From Lachnospira pectinoschiza (lineage in GTDB: Bacteria; Bacillota; Clostridia; Lachnospirales; Lachnospiraceae): a stretch of DNA of 64,000 nt. Below are positions 54,808 to 63,350 of this stretch, piece by piece; position 1 is the stretch's first letter, and each line of letters opens with the position of its first letter. Where the stretch lies: the NCBI RefSeq assembly GCF_020564355.1, contig NZ_JAJCRR010000003.1:434001-498000 (forward strand). The letters run 5' to 3'. Under the pieces are notes generated by a model. It made no database searches. It worked only from the letters and a program-made list of their open reading frames with translations, and was not told the DNA's origin. The position numbers and the translations under genes were made by a program.

Positions 54808-55301
54808 CACTCGGCGGAAAGACACCTGCTAATAACTCAGATAGTTTGGTGGATAACTCATCTGATAATGGCGCAGCTTGTGGAAATAATAATGGCTTCT
54901 TTACAGCTAATGAAAAAATTGATTTTTCTAATGTAAAGGTTGAGCCTCTATTTGAAGAAGAGGTAGACTTTGATACATTCAGTAAGTCAGATTTCAGAGC
55001 CGTTAAAGTTAAGGAATGTGTAGCAGTTCCTAAGTCAAAGAAGTTGCTTCAGTTTACACTTGATGATGGTACAGGCACAGACCGTACTATTTTAAGCGGA
55101 ATCCACGCTTACTATGAGCCAGAAGAGCTTGTTGGAAAGACACTTATCGCTATTACCAATCTTCCACCAAGAAAGATGATGGGAATTGAGTCTTGTGGTA
55201 TGTTACTTTCAGCAGTAAACAATCTTAAGGATTCAGAGGATGAAGAGCTTCATCTTCTTATGGTTGATAACCATATTCCTGCTGGTGCAAAGCTCTATTA
55301 A
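54801..55301 (+). pseudogene. Displaced original 3' part of lysS (tRNA-binding domain)
   Basis: An open frame of 166 codons starting at the ATG of the attachment core: a Ser/Asn/Gly-rich linker (GGKTPANNSDSLVD) and then a tRNA-binding domain nearly identical to the LysRS C-terminus, with about 5 differences in 129 residues from EKIDFSNV to the last Tyr. Excision would rejoin it to the catalytic core. As it stands it has no clear ribosome-binding site, so it is probably silent, though a free Trbp111-like tRNA-binding protein is possible. The reading frame is fully intact. Confidence 0.85.
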
Positions 55302-55448
55302 GATGATGTAAAGATGTACCGTTTTACAAAATAGACGGGACGTACTTCATTTGATAAAAAACTAAAAAAACAGCGATTTACATCAAACTTACATCAATTG
55401 ATGCAGAAATCGGTGCAAGCAAGAAAAAATCGCATAATTAGCAGAATG

Positions 55449-55483
55449 AATGGGCAGTCCTGAAATCGGGATTGCCCATTTTT
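55449..55483 (+). terminator. Terminator of the original lysS transcript
   Basis: AATGGGCAGTCC pairs with GGGATTGCCCATT (one wobble), then TTTT. Bases 55302-55448 hold no gene. Confidence 0.8.
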
Positions 55484-55503
55484 AGAAGAAAGACGAAAAA
55501 CTC

Positions 55504-55534
55504 TTGACCTGCACGCAGCGTATACGCTTATACT
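55504..55534 (+). promoter_or_regulatory. MerR-type promoter with 19-bp spacer and palindromic operator
   Basis: TTGACC (55504-55509), 19-bp spacer, TATACT (55529-55534). The spacer holds the perfect palindrome AGCGTATACGCT (55517-55528). Overlong spacers with a central dyad are the mark of MerR-activated promoters; the MerR gene itself follows, so autoregulation is likely. Confidence 0.8.
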
Positions 55535-55564
55535 ATCAACATAAATCATAAGGAGGTGCATTTG

Positions 55565-56449
55565 ATGTTATTAAATGAAATTATAAATGAGGTTGGAATG
55601 ACAAAGCGTGCAGTTAAGTATTATGAAGAAAAAGGATTGCTGTCAGTGGATAAAGATAACAATGGTTATCGTAACTATACTGCACAAGATGTTGAAACTT
55701 TAAAAAAGATTTCAGTATATAGAAAACTCGGTATTAGTATTAAAGACATACAGAGTCTTTTGGAAACTGGCGACAAAAGTATTCTTCTTCGTATTTATCA
55801 AGAAAAAGTGCAGGAAAAAGTTTTAAAAGACTCAGAACTTGAAGCTTTGAAGCAATTTATAGATGATGGTGACGCAGACAAAGCAAATGAGGCACTTGAT
55901 TATCAAACCGTTGAAAATGCAATTGAGTCTTTGCTACCGGGAAAAGAATGGGGAGATTATTTTAAAAGTCATTTCAAACCATTTCTTAATGTAAGGTTGA
56001 AGACTCTGGAACAGAAGCAGGCACTACAGAATATATTAGAATATTGCGATGAAACGACATTGAAAGTTCCTTTTATTATGGGAATAGGTGCGAAGATGAT
56101 AGGTGGGATTGCACAAGAAACCAGAACCGCAGATGAGATGATAGCCTATTATCGTGATATGAGTGAAAGTGAATATGAAAGACTAAAAGAAAAAGTATGG
56201 AAAGGTGCTAAAATAAAAAATGGTATAATGAAATACCATCCAGCATTTATTGCACAGAGAAAAATGCAGAAAGAGTTACAAAATAAAGGATATAACGATA
56301 TATTCATTCCTAATTTAATGGTTCTGTCTCCAACGTATGCAGAATATAAGAAAGCGTTAGATAATGTGAACGATAGAATGTGTAGAGAACTTGGACTGTA
56401 TTATGATAGCAATTATAACTTAGTTATTAAAGAAGATAATTCTAAGTAA
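55565..56449 (+). CDS. MerR-family transcriptional regulator
   Basis: A 294-residue regulator. The N-terminal winged helix has GMTKRAVKYYEEKGLLSVDK and YRKLGISIKDIQSLLETGDK. A coiled coil follows, then a helical C-terminal domain of about 170 residues that I do not recognise and that would bind the inducer. The lack of clustered Cys argues against a metal sensor and for an organic ligand. AGGAGG at 55551-55556 is 8 nt from the ATG at 55565. The regulated gene may be its own, since the next gene is truncated. Confidence 0.82.
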   Translation: MLLNEIINEVGMTKRAVKYYEEKGLLSVDKDNNGYRNYTAQDVETLKKISVYRKLGISIKDIQSLLETGDKSILLRIYQEKVQEKVLKDSELEALKQFIDDGDADKANEALDYQTVENAIESLLPGKEWGDYFKSHFKPFLNVRLKTLEQKQALQNILEYCDETTLKVPFIMGIGAKMIGGIAQETRTADEMIAYYRDMSESEYERLKEKVWKGAKIKNGIMKYHPAFIAQRKMQKELQNKGYNDIFIPNLMVLSPTYAEYKKALDNVNDRMCRELGLYYDSNYNLVIKEDNSK

Positions 56450-56460
56450 AAGTTAAACTA

Positions 56461-56506
56461 CCCTTTGGGAGAGGAAAAATCCTTTTCTCAAAGGGCTTTT
56501 TCTATT
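56461..56506 (+). terminator. Terminator after the MerR gene
   Basis: CCCTTTGGGAGAGGA pairs imperfectly with TCCTTTTCTCAAAGGG, then CTTTTTC. Confidence 0.75.
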
Positions 56507-56582
56507 TATACGGATATTCGCAAACTACAAGATAAAGCCAAAACTTCATATACTCTAAGCACAAGGAGGTTGAGGTTTGGCT

Positions 56583-56913
56583 ATGAACAACAATTTAGCA
56601 GAAGTACACCCGGAGCTTGTTTCGGAGTGGTCAGAGAAGAATTTACTGCTTACACCTGATGGCATTACTTTCGGTTCAAATAAAAAAGTATGGTGGAAAG
56701 GTACTTGCGGTCACGAATGGCAGGCAAGCGTTAAGGCTCGTTCTAATGGAGAAAAATGCCCGATATGTTCCGGTGCGAGAGTGATTGCAGGTATTAACGA
56801 TTTGGCGACATTAGAACCATTACTGGTAAAGCAGTGGTCGAAAAAGAATAAGATAAAACCGACAGAGGTTTCTATTGGTTCTCTGCCGCATAGATTCAAA
56901 AAAGAATTTCTAT
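56583..56913 (+). pseudogene. Truncated zinc-ribbon (DUF4379-type) gene
   Basis: The frame reads one full zinc-ribbon repeat (HPELVSEWSEKN, GSNKKVWWKGTCGHEWQASV, CPICSG) and most of a second (LLVKQWSKKNKIKPTEVSIG). Proteins of this family normally carry several such repeats, sometimes with a nuclease. After about 56910 the sequence no longer fits and runs into unrelated DNA, so the gene is cut. AGGAGG lies before a TTG at 56577 and the ATG at 56583. Bases 56914-57180 hold short open frames that I cannot identify. Confidence 0.65.
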
Positions 56914-57180
56914 GGGGTAGGGGAAGAGCGCTTTCTTTGCGCATGATTTCAGTCATTTATACACAACAGGTACAAAAATGGAGATGCGAAAAAACTCAAT
57001 CGAGTTTTTTCACATCCACTATTACAACGATGGGGCAGCTCATTTGTGGCAGAATGGTATGGTTGAAGCGCGGAGCGGCATCATGAATGAAGGGTGATGT
57101 CGCTCGAAATTATACGCAATGAAATAAGCGCGGTTCAGCAGGAATTGCTATTGAAGTTGGAAATAAATTCAATCGCCATG

Positions 57181-57756
57181 CTAGAATATGCACCAAAACA
57201 AGATTCCGAGGCCTGCTGAAAACAGGATCATCAGAATTGGCGATGGAGCTGTTTTTCTGATTATTTTACAAATCAGATGTGTTGCTCCGAGCATGGCAAA
57301 TACTGCGATAGAGCGCAAATCGGGCGCAAATCCGGCCTGTAAATCTGTGAGGCCAAACAGCGTAGACAGCGCCATGCTGAGCGCGGTCGCAAGGATCATC
57401 GCTACAACGCACGGACGAACTCCCGATAAAAAGGCGTTGACGGGTGCATATTTCATCAGATTCTTTAGTGCGGATGCAATTAAGAGAATAATCAAAAATG
57501 ACGGCAACACCACGCCCAGCGTTGCAACAAATGAACCGAGGATTCCGCCCTGTGTTGAGCCGATAAAGGTTGCCATATTCACGGCAAGGGATCCCGGTGT
57601 GGATTCAGATACGGCAATAAAATTCAGAAACTCGTTCTCTGTCAACCAGCCGTTGGAAAGCACCCTTTCGCGTACCAGCGAAACCATTCCATAGCCGCCG
57701 CCGAAAGACAAGGCACCGATCATCAAAAAGTTCAGAAAGAGACGCAGATATATCAT
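57181..57756 (-). CDS. chrA: Chromate transporter, short-chain ChrA (second of pair)
   Basis: A 191-residue membrane protein, six hydrophobic segments. The CHR-domain signature is LSFGGGYGMVSLVRERVL then FIAVSESTPGSLAVNMATFIG. Short ChrA proteins work as heterodimers encoded by neighbouring genes, with opposite topology. Its ATG overlaps the stop of the first chrA gene (ATGA). It exports chromate in known cases; other anions are possible. GAGATGGG precedes the start. Confidence 0.88.
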   Translation of the reverse strand: MIYLRLFLNFLMIGALSFGGGYGMVSLVRERVLSNGWLTENEFLNFIAVSESTPGSLAVNMATFIGSTQGGILGSFVATLGVVLPSFLIILLIASALKNLMKYAPVNAFLSGVRPCVVAMILATALSMALSTLFGLTDLQAGFAPDLRSIAVFAMLGATHLICKIIRKTAPSPILMILFSAGLGILFWCIF

Positions 57757-58328
57757 GACGTTTTCCCATCTCCTTTCCGGATTTTTCGCAGAAAGAAAAC
57801 AACAAGCCCGACCGCGCCGCAGATCAGGATGTAAAACACAGAGGAAAACGAAACTGCCGTGATCGAGCAACAGAGCATGGAAGCCATGACCAACGTGAGA
57901 AGCGTCAAGTTTAGTGTGTTTTTGTCAATACTTTTAAGCATTTTCAGTCCTGCGGTAAGGATCAGATAGATCACACATACCTGAATCCCGCGGAATGCGC
58001 AGGAAACCCAGCGCAAACTGAGAAACTGATCAAAGAACAGCGAGATACCATAAATTACAAAGAAAGATGGAATGCAGACAGCAAGTGTGGACATGGTTGC
58101 ACCCGCAAATCCTGCAATTTTGTAACCAATGTAAGTCGCACTGTTGATGGCGACTGGTCCTGGCGTGGATTCGGCTACCGCAACCATGTCCAGAAACTCG
58201 CTTTTTTCAAGCCATTTTTTCTTTTCAACGAACTCATTTTCAAGCAGCGCAATCATAGCGTATCCGCCGCCAAAGGTGAACGCACCGATTTTTAAGAATG
58301 TGATAAATAAAGAGCAAATTAGTTTCAT
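57753..58328 (-). CDS. chrA: Chromate transporter, short-chain ChrA (first of pair)
   Basis: A 191-residue CHR protein of the same length as its partner. FTFGGGYAMIALLENEFV and DMVAVAESTPGPVAINSATY are the signature stretches. GAAGGAGGGA precedes the ATG at 58328, which in turn overlaps the stop of the broken lgt gene by 4 nt. The three genes therefore look like one former operon, lgt-chrA-chrA. Both ChrA frames are intact, so the transporter may still work if transcribed. Confidence 0.88.
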   Translation of the reverse strand: MKLICSLFITFLKIGAFTFGGGYAMIALLENEFVEKKKWLEKSEFLDMVAVAESTPGPVAINSATYIGYKIAGFAGATMSTLAVCIPSFFVIYGISLFFDQFLSLRWVSCAFRGIQVCVIYLILTAGLKMLKSIDKNTLNLTLLTLVMASMLCCSITAVSFSSVFYILICGAVGLVVFFLRKIRKGDGKTS

Positions 58329-58935
58329 GCCTGTATATCCCTCCTTCTGCGAATAATACCTACAAGAAAAACACCCAATAGAATCAGGCAGCCAGATAAC
58401 ACCTGCGACACGCGGACTCTTGGCATCAGATATAGACTGTCAGTACGAAGTCCCTCTACAAAGCAGCGTATCACGCCATAGCCAATCATGTAAAACGGAA
58501 GCAGATATCCTTTTTTCTGAAATGCGGATAGGAGATCAGCATGACAATCAGCAGCAGTGTATTCAGTGCAGATTCGTAGAAGAACGTCGCCTGATGCCAC
58601 TGCCCGAGTTCCTCTATGTAAACATCATACGGAAAGAATTGGAGATCTAGATTTGTGATCAGATTTCCGTAAGTCTCCTGATTCACAAAATTCCCCCAAC
58701 GTCCGATGGCTTGTCCAAGAACAAGGCTGGGAATCAGCGTATCTGCAAGCGAACAGAAGGAAAGTTCTTTGACCTTGCAGTAAATCAGTACAACAGCAAC
58801 ACCGCCGAGGATGCCTCCATAAATGGCAAGCCCGCCCTTATTGATTTGAAAAACGGAGAGAAGGTTATCCTTGTACTGCTCCCACTCAAAAAGCACATAG
58901 TATGCTCTGGCACAGAGAATACACACGGGAATCAT
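58325..58935 (-). pseudogene. Second lgt, 5'-truncated and frameshifted
   Basis: Classical Lgt motifs are visible: ARAYYVLFEWEQYKDN, GGLAIYGGILGGV, and GQAIGRWGNFVNQETYG (the diacylglycerol-transferase signature). Near 58511-58516, a run of six T on the plus strand, the frame shifts, and GYGVIRCFVEGLRTDSLYL continues in the other frame to the stop at 58325. The first 50-60 codons are missing; they are replaced at about 58936 by a serine-recombinase fragment. The intact copy is at 2373-3143. Confidence 0.8.
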
Positions 58936-59234
58936 CCCATCTACGGGTATCTGAAAGACCGGAGAACAAGCAGCGCTGGATTATCGACGAGGAAGCTACC
59001 GCCGTTGTGCGCCGCATCTTCCGCATGGTCAATGACGGCAAGGGCGTGTATCAGATCGCGGATATTCTGTCCGAGGAAAAGGTGCTTTGTCCGTCTGCCT
59101 ACCTTGCTGCAAAAGGCGTGGGTAACCGTAGAAACAGCAAGTTTGAAGACCCCTACCGCTGGTGGGGTACGACGGTGAGCTATATTCTTGCCCGCGTGGA
59201 GTACATGGGGCATACCGTCAATTTCAAGACCTAA
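58936..59234 (+). pseudogene. Serine recombinase, internal fragment
   Basis: YGYLKD at 58939 is followed, after a one-base loss near 58965, by NKQRWIIDEEATAVVRRIF, DGKGVYQIADILSEEKV and YRWWGTTVSYILARVEYMGH, the recombinase domain of large serine recombinases (TndX/TnpX type). The catalytic N-terminus and the zinc-ribbon C-terminus are missing. It abuts the truncated lgt back to back, so the junction records a recombination or deletion. Confidence 0.8.
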
Positions 59235-59638
59235 CGCATTTCTTTGTTTTGGTTTCCATACCTATTTTTTTTAGGTTTTGGTAATATCCGTGCATACATT
59301 TTCTTCTCCTATATTATCGCAATTGGCCTGTTTCCTTTATAAAAATTCACCTTTAACTTGAATATTCATTCTACAGAGACTAAAGTCATATAGCGTAAAG
59401 ACCCATTCGTTAAGATAAAAATGAAAACAGAATCCTCACATGGAATATATTAAACAACAGTACACTAAAAAGCAATAGACAGAAAGAAATTTTATGGCAG
59501 GTCGGATGAAATTCCTGCATCTGACAAAAAGGAAAATGAATAGGATATGAGTAGCTTGCCACGAGGGGGCTTAAAAGTGTAAGGAGATTATTGTAAATGA
59601 TAAAATAAATATGTACATTTAGTGGAAAATAAAAAAAG
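59235..59638. other. Intergenic region without recognisable genes
   Basis: About 400 AT-rich bases with frequent stops in all frames. I see no gene, hairpin with T tail, or consensus promoter here. Confidence 0.5.
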
Positions 59639-59728
59639 ATGAATTATGCTGCCCGAATGTATAGGAAGGTAGGATTTGAAATTGTTGATGAAAATGACGA
59701 AGAATATATTATGATTTGTAAGTTATAA
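59639..59728 (+). pseudogene. C-terminal remnant of a GNAT acetyltransferase
   Basis: Twenty-nine codons read NYAARMYRKVGFEIVDEND and EEYIMICKL before the stop. A-x-MY-K-GFE and the final E-YIM-x-x-L are the end of a GNAT fold. The rest of the gene is absent. Confidence 0.6.
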
Positions 59729-59834
59729 GCACTTGCAAATTTCAGGTTTCGTTCCATTCTGTAAAGAAAAATGAATAAATGTCGATAAATATTATGAGCT
59801 AAGGATGGCGTCTGTTTGGATTGGAGGTTATATT

Positions 59835-60794
59835 ATGAGAATACAAGCGGCAAATACATTTTATACAGGTACTTACTCTGTTTTGAATACGAAGTCATCA
59901 TTTCCATATGCTGTAAAAGTTGAAGGTTACGGAAATACAAGAAACCAAAGGAGTTTATTTCAGTTTGCACATGTGACAATAACAGAACATATGGTAAACG
60001 CAAAATATGGTACAAAGATTACAAACGGTCTGAGAGTGCAGATGCAGACCGCAGGTAGTAAGAAAAAAGAAGATTGGACTGAGGTTTCCAAAGAACAGTT
60101 GGCAGAAGTAAAACTACCGGCATCATTTGATAAATTGAAAGAACAAAATTCTTATTTTTATCATGGAGAAAACATATCGGATTATGAACTAGTGCAAACT
60201 GCAGTAGCATTGGGGAAAATGGAATTACCAACAGATGAGAAAAAGTGTATCCCAGACAGAGTTGCAATGGATGCATTTGAAGTGCTTGTCAGAGACCAGG
60301 CGGCTCCAAAAAACTCATGGTCAAATACATTGTATTCGGAAGATGGAAAATATACCTTTACAAAGACTGAAAGCGGAAGATGGCAGATGCATTTGATTGA
60401 TGATGCTGCCATAGGTGCATCTTTGGAAGATATAGCAAATTGGATGATGAGCGGCACGCCCAATAGAAATATTGAGACACGCTACCTAAATTATCTTCAT
60501 ACTGTTGATCCGGATTTATATAATGTGGCGATGCGAATAGGTACCGAGGTTCGTTCTTATGGTTTTATGGAGGATTTACATCAGCAGGGAGTATTAAGTG
60601 ATAGTCAAAATCAGTATGATATGAGTCTGTTGGGTATGTTATTCGGTAAAGATGCGGATAGTATGCGTATGATATTGCATGGGTGTAAGGAGTCTGGTAA
60701 TTTTTTGGAATTATTGGATTTGTATAGCCCGGATGGAGCAAAATCGTTGGATAAGCTTCGGGAACAGCAATATAAGCACGGTGGAATTGTTTAA
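59835..60794 (+). CDS. Hypothetical protein of 319 residues
   Basis: A soluble protein with no signal peptide or membrane segment. It opens MRIQAANTFYTGTYSVLN and has a beta-rich first half, a YSEDGKYTFTKTESGRWQMH segment near the middle, and a helical second half (LEDIANWMMSGTPNRN, YNVAMRIGTEVRSYGF). GGAGG at 59823-59827 gives the start at 59835. I do not recognise it; it may be a conserved protein restricted to gut Clostridia. It is flanked by remnants and a terminator, so it is a single unit. Confidence 0.65.
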   Translation: MRIQAANTFYTGTYSVLNTKSSFPYAVKVEGYGNTRNQRSLFQFAHVTITEHMVNAKYGTKITNGLRVQMQTAGSKKKEDWTEVSKEQLAEVKLPASFDKLKEQNSYFYHGENISDYELVQTAVALGKMELPTDEKKCIPDRVAMDAFEVLVRDQAAPKNSWSNTLYSEDGKYTFTKTESGRWQMHLIDDAAIGASLEDIANWMMSGTPNRNIETRYLNYLHTVDPDLYNVAMRIGTEVRSYGFMEDLHQQGVLSDSQNQYDMSLLGMLFGKDADSMRMILHGCKESGNFLELLDLYSPDGAKSLDKLREQQYKHGGIV

Positions 60795-60919
60795 TATAGC
60801 GAGTTTTATGACAGGATATGAAAAAGCAATTAATTCTCGAAGTAGAAGAGTGTGAAACACTATTCGCTTGAAAATTTCAGTTTGCAGATTTGAAACAAAA
60901 GAACATAAATACAACAGCG

Positions 60920-60964
60920 TAAGGGCAGTTATAGACCGTAAAGGTTTGTAGCTGCCCTTTTTGC
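60920..60964 (+). terminator. Terminator downstream of the 319-residue hypothetical gene
   Basis: AAGGGCAGTTATAGACC pairs with GGTTTGTAGCTGCCCTT (wobbles), then TTTT. A short ATG frame at 61013 (MKYLLHRLYVPP) follows but stops at once, probably a gene start lost next to the IS remnant. Confidence 0.8.
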
Positions 60965-61083
60965 GTTTACGGAACTTTTGGACAAAATGTCCAGAAGTGG
61001 AAAGGAGAGCTTATGAAGTATTTACTGCACAGGCTGTATGTTCCACCATAGCGGAATTACAGCTATGGATTGTCAACACTTTT

Positions 61084-61596
61084 TCAGACAAATTTTTTTA
61101 GGTTATTTTCCCGATATTGTACAGGCGTTTGATACCCTAGGGAGGAATGTATACGGTGATGATTATACCAGTTTACATAATCCCATAGTTTTATCTTCAG
61201 TTCTTCTAGTGTATGGAATGTTTCATTCCACACAAATTCTGTTTTAATGACCTTGAACGTAGCTTCTGCCACTGCATTATCATAAGGACATCCCTTATGG
61301 CTTAGGGAACGTTCTATATGAAACGTTTCTAACAGTTCCTCAATCGTCTCATTTTTAAATTCATTTCCCCGGTCTGTGTGGAAGATATGGATTTCCGACA
61401 GATTGCCTTCTACTTTCCTAAATGCCTGTTTTACAAGCTCTGCTGTTTTATGTTCTCCTGCACTGTATCCAACGATTTCCCTGTTAAAAAGGTCTATCAG
61501 TATACAGATATAATTCCAGTGGTTTCCTACCCTTACATAAGTTAAATCACTTACCACCACATTACGGTATGGCTGGTTTTGAAATTGGATAGGCTA
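61084..61596 (-). pseudogene. IS3-family transposase OrfB, 5'-truncated
   Basis: The visible part is the DDE integrase core: VVVSDLTYVRVGNHWNYICI, HTDRGNEFKNETIEELLETF, and SLSHKGCPYDNAVAEATFKV followed by EF, i.e. the DDE acidic residues, then YNHHRIHSSLGYQTPVQY. The N-terminal half of OrfB and all of OrfA are missing upstream of about 61596. Without them it cannot move. It may have inserted into, or brought about the loss of, the flanking broken genes. Confidence 0.85.
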
Positions 61597-61637
61597 CAAT
61601 TAACTGGACAGATTTTTTAAGGTCATATAATCTATAA

Positions 61638-61807
61638 TAAATACACAAATAGCAGAAGGAAATCCTATAAGGTTATATAGTTTGGATGAAATCACGGAGA
61701 TATTCGGTAAATTAGGACTTCGTATTTGTAACAGCTTTGCTGATTTCAGTGGAAAGCCGAGTTCTGATAATGATATTCAATTGATGGTTTATTCCATACG
61801 AGAATAA
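61638..61807 (+). pseudogene. C-terminal remnant of a class I SAM methyltransferase
   Basis: An open stretch without a start reads IAEGNPIRLYSLDEITEIFG and LRICNSFADFSGKPSSDNDI then QLMVYSIRE and stop. This FADFSGKPSSDNDIQLMVYS ending is usual for a group of Clostridia methyltransferases. The catalytic part was lost at the IS3 boundary near 61600. Confidence 0.6.
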
Positions 61808-61911
61808 AAATAGAGTAGACGAATTATTTAGCAATCTTCATCAAATCTTTATTTTTTTCTGTTAGGTTATATTTCAGTAAGAAATGAAATATAGAAGGAA
61901 GGATAGTAAAG

Positions 61912-62625
61912 ATGGAAATGATGTTGCAGACACAAAATCTATGTAAATATTTTAGAAAACAGAAAGCGGTAAATAATGTTTCACTTAATATCGAAAAGGG
62001 ACAGATTTATGGACTGCTTGGACCGAATGGCGCAGGTAAATCTACCACATTGAAAATGCTGACCGGTATGATGAAACCAACTGCAGGCAAGATTTACTTT
62101 GATGGAAAACTTTTGGATAGGAAAGATTTATCAAAAATAGGAGCGTTAATTGAAAATCCACCTATTTATGAAAATCTTTCCGCCAGAGAAAATTTGAAGG
62201 TAAGACAATTATTGCTTGGTACAGATGAAAACAGAATTGATGAGGTCTTGCAGATCGTATCACTTACAAACACCGGAAAGAAGAAAGCAGGGCAGTTTTC
62301 TTTGGGAATGAAGCAAAGACTAGGCATTGCAATGGCATTGCTTGGAGAACCGGAACTTTTGATATTGGATGAACCTACGAATGGATTAGATCCAATAGGC
62401 ATCGAGGAATTACGAGAGCTGATCCGGTCTTTTCCGGAACATGGAATCACGGTAATTCTCTCCAGTCATATTCTCTCGGAGGTACAGTTACTTGCAGATA
62501 AAGTCGGGATTATTTCAGGTGGAATCTTAGGATACGAAGGAGAATTAAAGCAGGGAGATAATCTTGAAGATTTGTTTATGAATGTGGTAAGAAAAAACCA
62601 GAAAGCAGGTGAAATCCATGGTTAA
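61912..62625 (+). CDS. ABC transporter ATP-binding protein (lantibiotic-immunity/BcrA type)
   Basis: A 237-residue ATPase. Walker A is LGPNGAGKSTTLKML, the signature FSLGMKQRLGIAMAL, Walker B LLILDEPTNGLDPIGI, and the H-loop SSHILSEVQLLADKVG. FSLGMKQRL is typical of BcrA/LanF-type exporters that remove bacitracin or lantibiotics from the membrane. It overlaps the first permease gene by 8 bp. No two-component system precedes it in the window. GGAAGGATAG gives the start. Confidence 0.88.
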   Translation: MEMMLQTQNLCKYFRKQKAVNNVSLNIEKGQIYGLLGPNGAGKSTTLKMLTGMMKPTAGKIYFDGKLLDRKDLSKIGALIENPPIYENLSARENLKVRQLLLGTDENRIDEVLQIVSLTNTGKKKAGQFSLGMKQRLGIAMALLGEPELLILDEPTNGLDPIGIEELRELIRSFPEHGITVILSSHILSEVQLLADKVGIISGGILGYEGELKQGDNLEDLFMNVVRKNQKAGEIHG

Positions 62626-63349
62626 TATTATAAAAGCAGAACATCAAAAAGCCAAAAGAACCATGCGAAAGAAGTTTATCTGGGGATTTCCTCTTCTTAC
62701 ATTTGTCATGGCATTTATATTTACTCTTGGGATGACAAATGCTTATGCAGAAAGTGTTTGGAACTGGTGGTATACACTTTTGCTGCCGGGGATGATTGCT
62801 CTATTTTGTTATCTTTCTGTGGCGCAGGAGAAAAAGATAAAATACTATCATTTAATGACTATTCCCACAGACAGAAGAAAATTGTTGCTGGGGAAAATTA
62901 TTTATATTGGGTACATGATTTTGTTTTCTAATGTGATTGTGTTTGCAGGAGCAACGCTTGGAGGCTTTCTTCTAACGACACATGTTCCAGTTGGAGGAGC
63001 GTTGATTGCAGTATTGTTTCTGACGGTTTCTGAGTTATGGGAGATTCCGGTAGCTTTATTTTTAAGTGAACGATTTGGAATGATTGTAAACCTGTTCGTC
63101 TGCCTATTTATTACCGTCAGCGGTGTGGTAATATCACAAACCAGAATCTGGTATGTACTTGTTTCTGCAATCCCTATGCGAATGATGTGCCCGTTGCTTC
63201 ATGTTTTACCAAATGGACTTGCCGCAGAAGCAGGGAATCCTCTTTTGGATACGGGAGTCATTGTTCCGGGAATGTGTCTCTCAATCATCTGGTTTGTTTT
63301 AGTAACGGTTCTGTTTTTGAAATGGTTTGAGAGAAGAGAGGTGAAATAA
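62618..63349 (+). CDS. Lantibiotic-immunity-type ABC permease 1 (LanE/MutE-like)
   Basis: A 243-residue protein with six hydrophobic segments. It begins VNIIKAEHQKAKRTMRKKF, the usual positively charged start of ABC-2-type immunity permeases. The start at 62618 overlaps the ATPase gene, with GCAGGTG ahead of it. Together with the ATPase and the next gene it forms a LanFEG-like complex. The substrate is inferred from the family only. Confidence 0.8.
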   Translation: MVNIIKAEHQKAKRTMRKKFIWGFPLLTFVMAFIFTLGMTNAYAESVWNWWYTLLLPGMIALFCYLSVAQEKKIKYYHLMTIPTDRRKLLLGKIIYIGYMILFSNVIVFAGATLGGFLLTTHVPVGGALIAVLFLTVSELWEIPVALFLSERFGMIVNLFVCLFITVSGVVISQTRIWYVLVSAIPMRMMCPLLHVLPNGLAAEAGNPLLDTGVIVPGMCLSIIWFVLVTVLFLKWFERREVK

Positions 63350-63350
63350 G

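Noticed and set aside
54801..55301. An independent paralogue encoding a tRNA-binding protein.
   Set aside because: It begins exactly at the attachment core, in the same frame as lysS, and near-identically repeats the lysS end, so a displaced 3' part explains it better.
57087..57180. Coding traces after the truncated zinc-ribbon gene (for example HYYNDGAAHLWQNGMVEARS in a short frame near 57000).
   Set aside because: About 40 codons without ribosome-binding site or a family I can name; not enough to call a gene.
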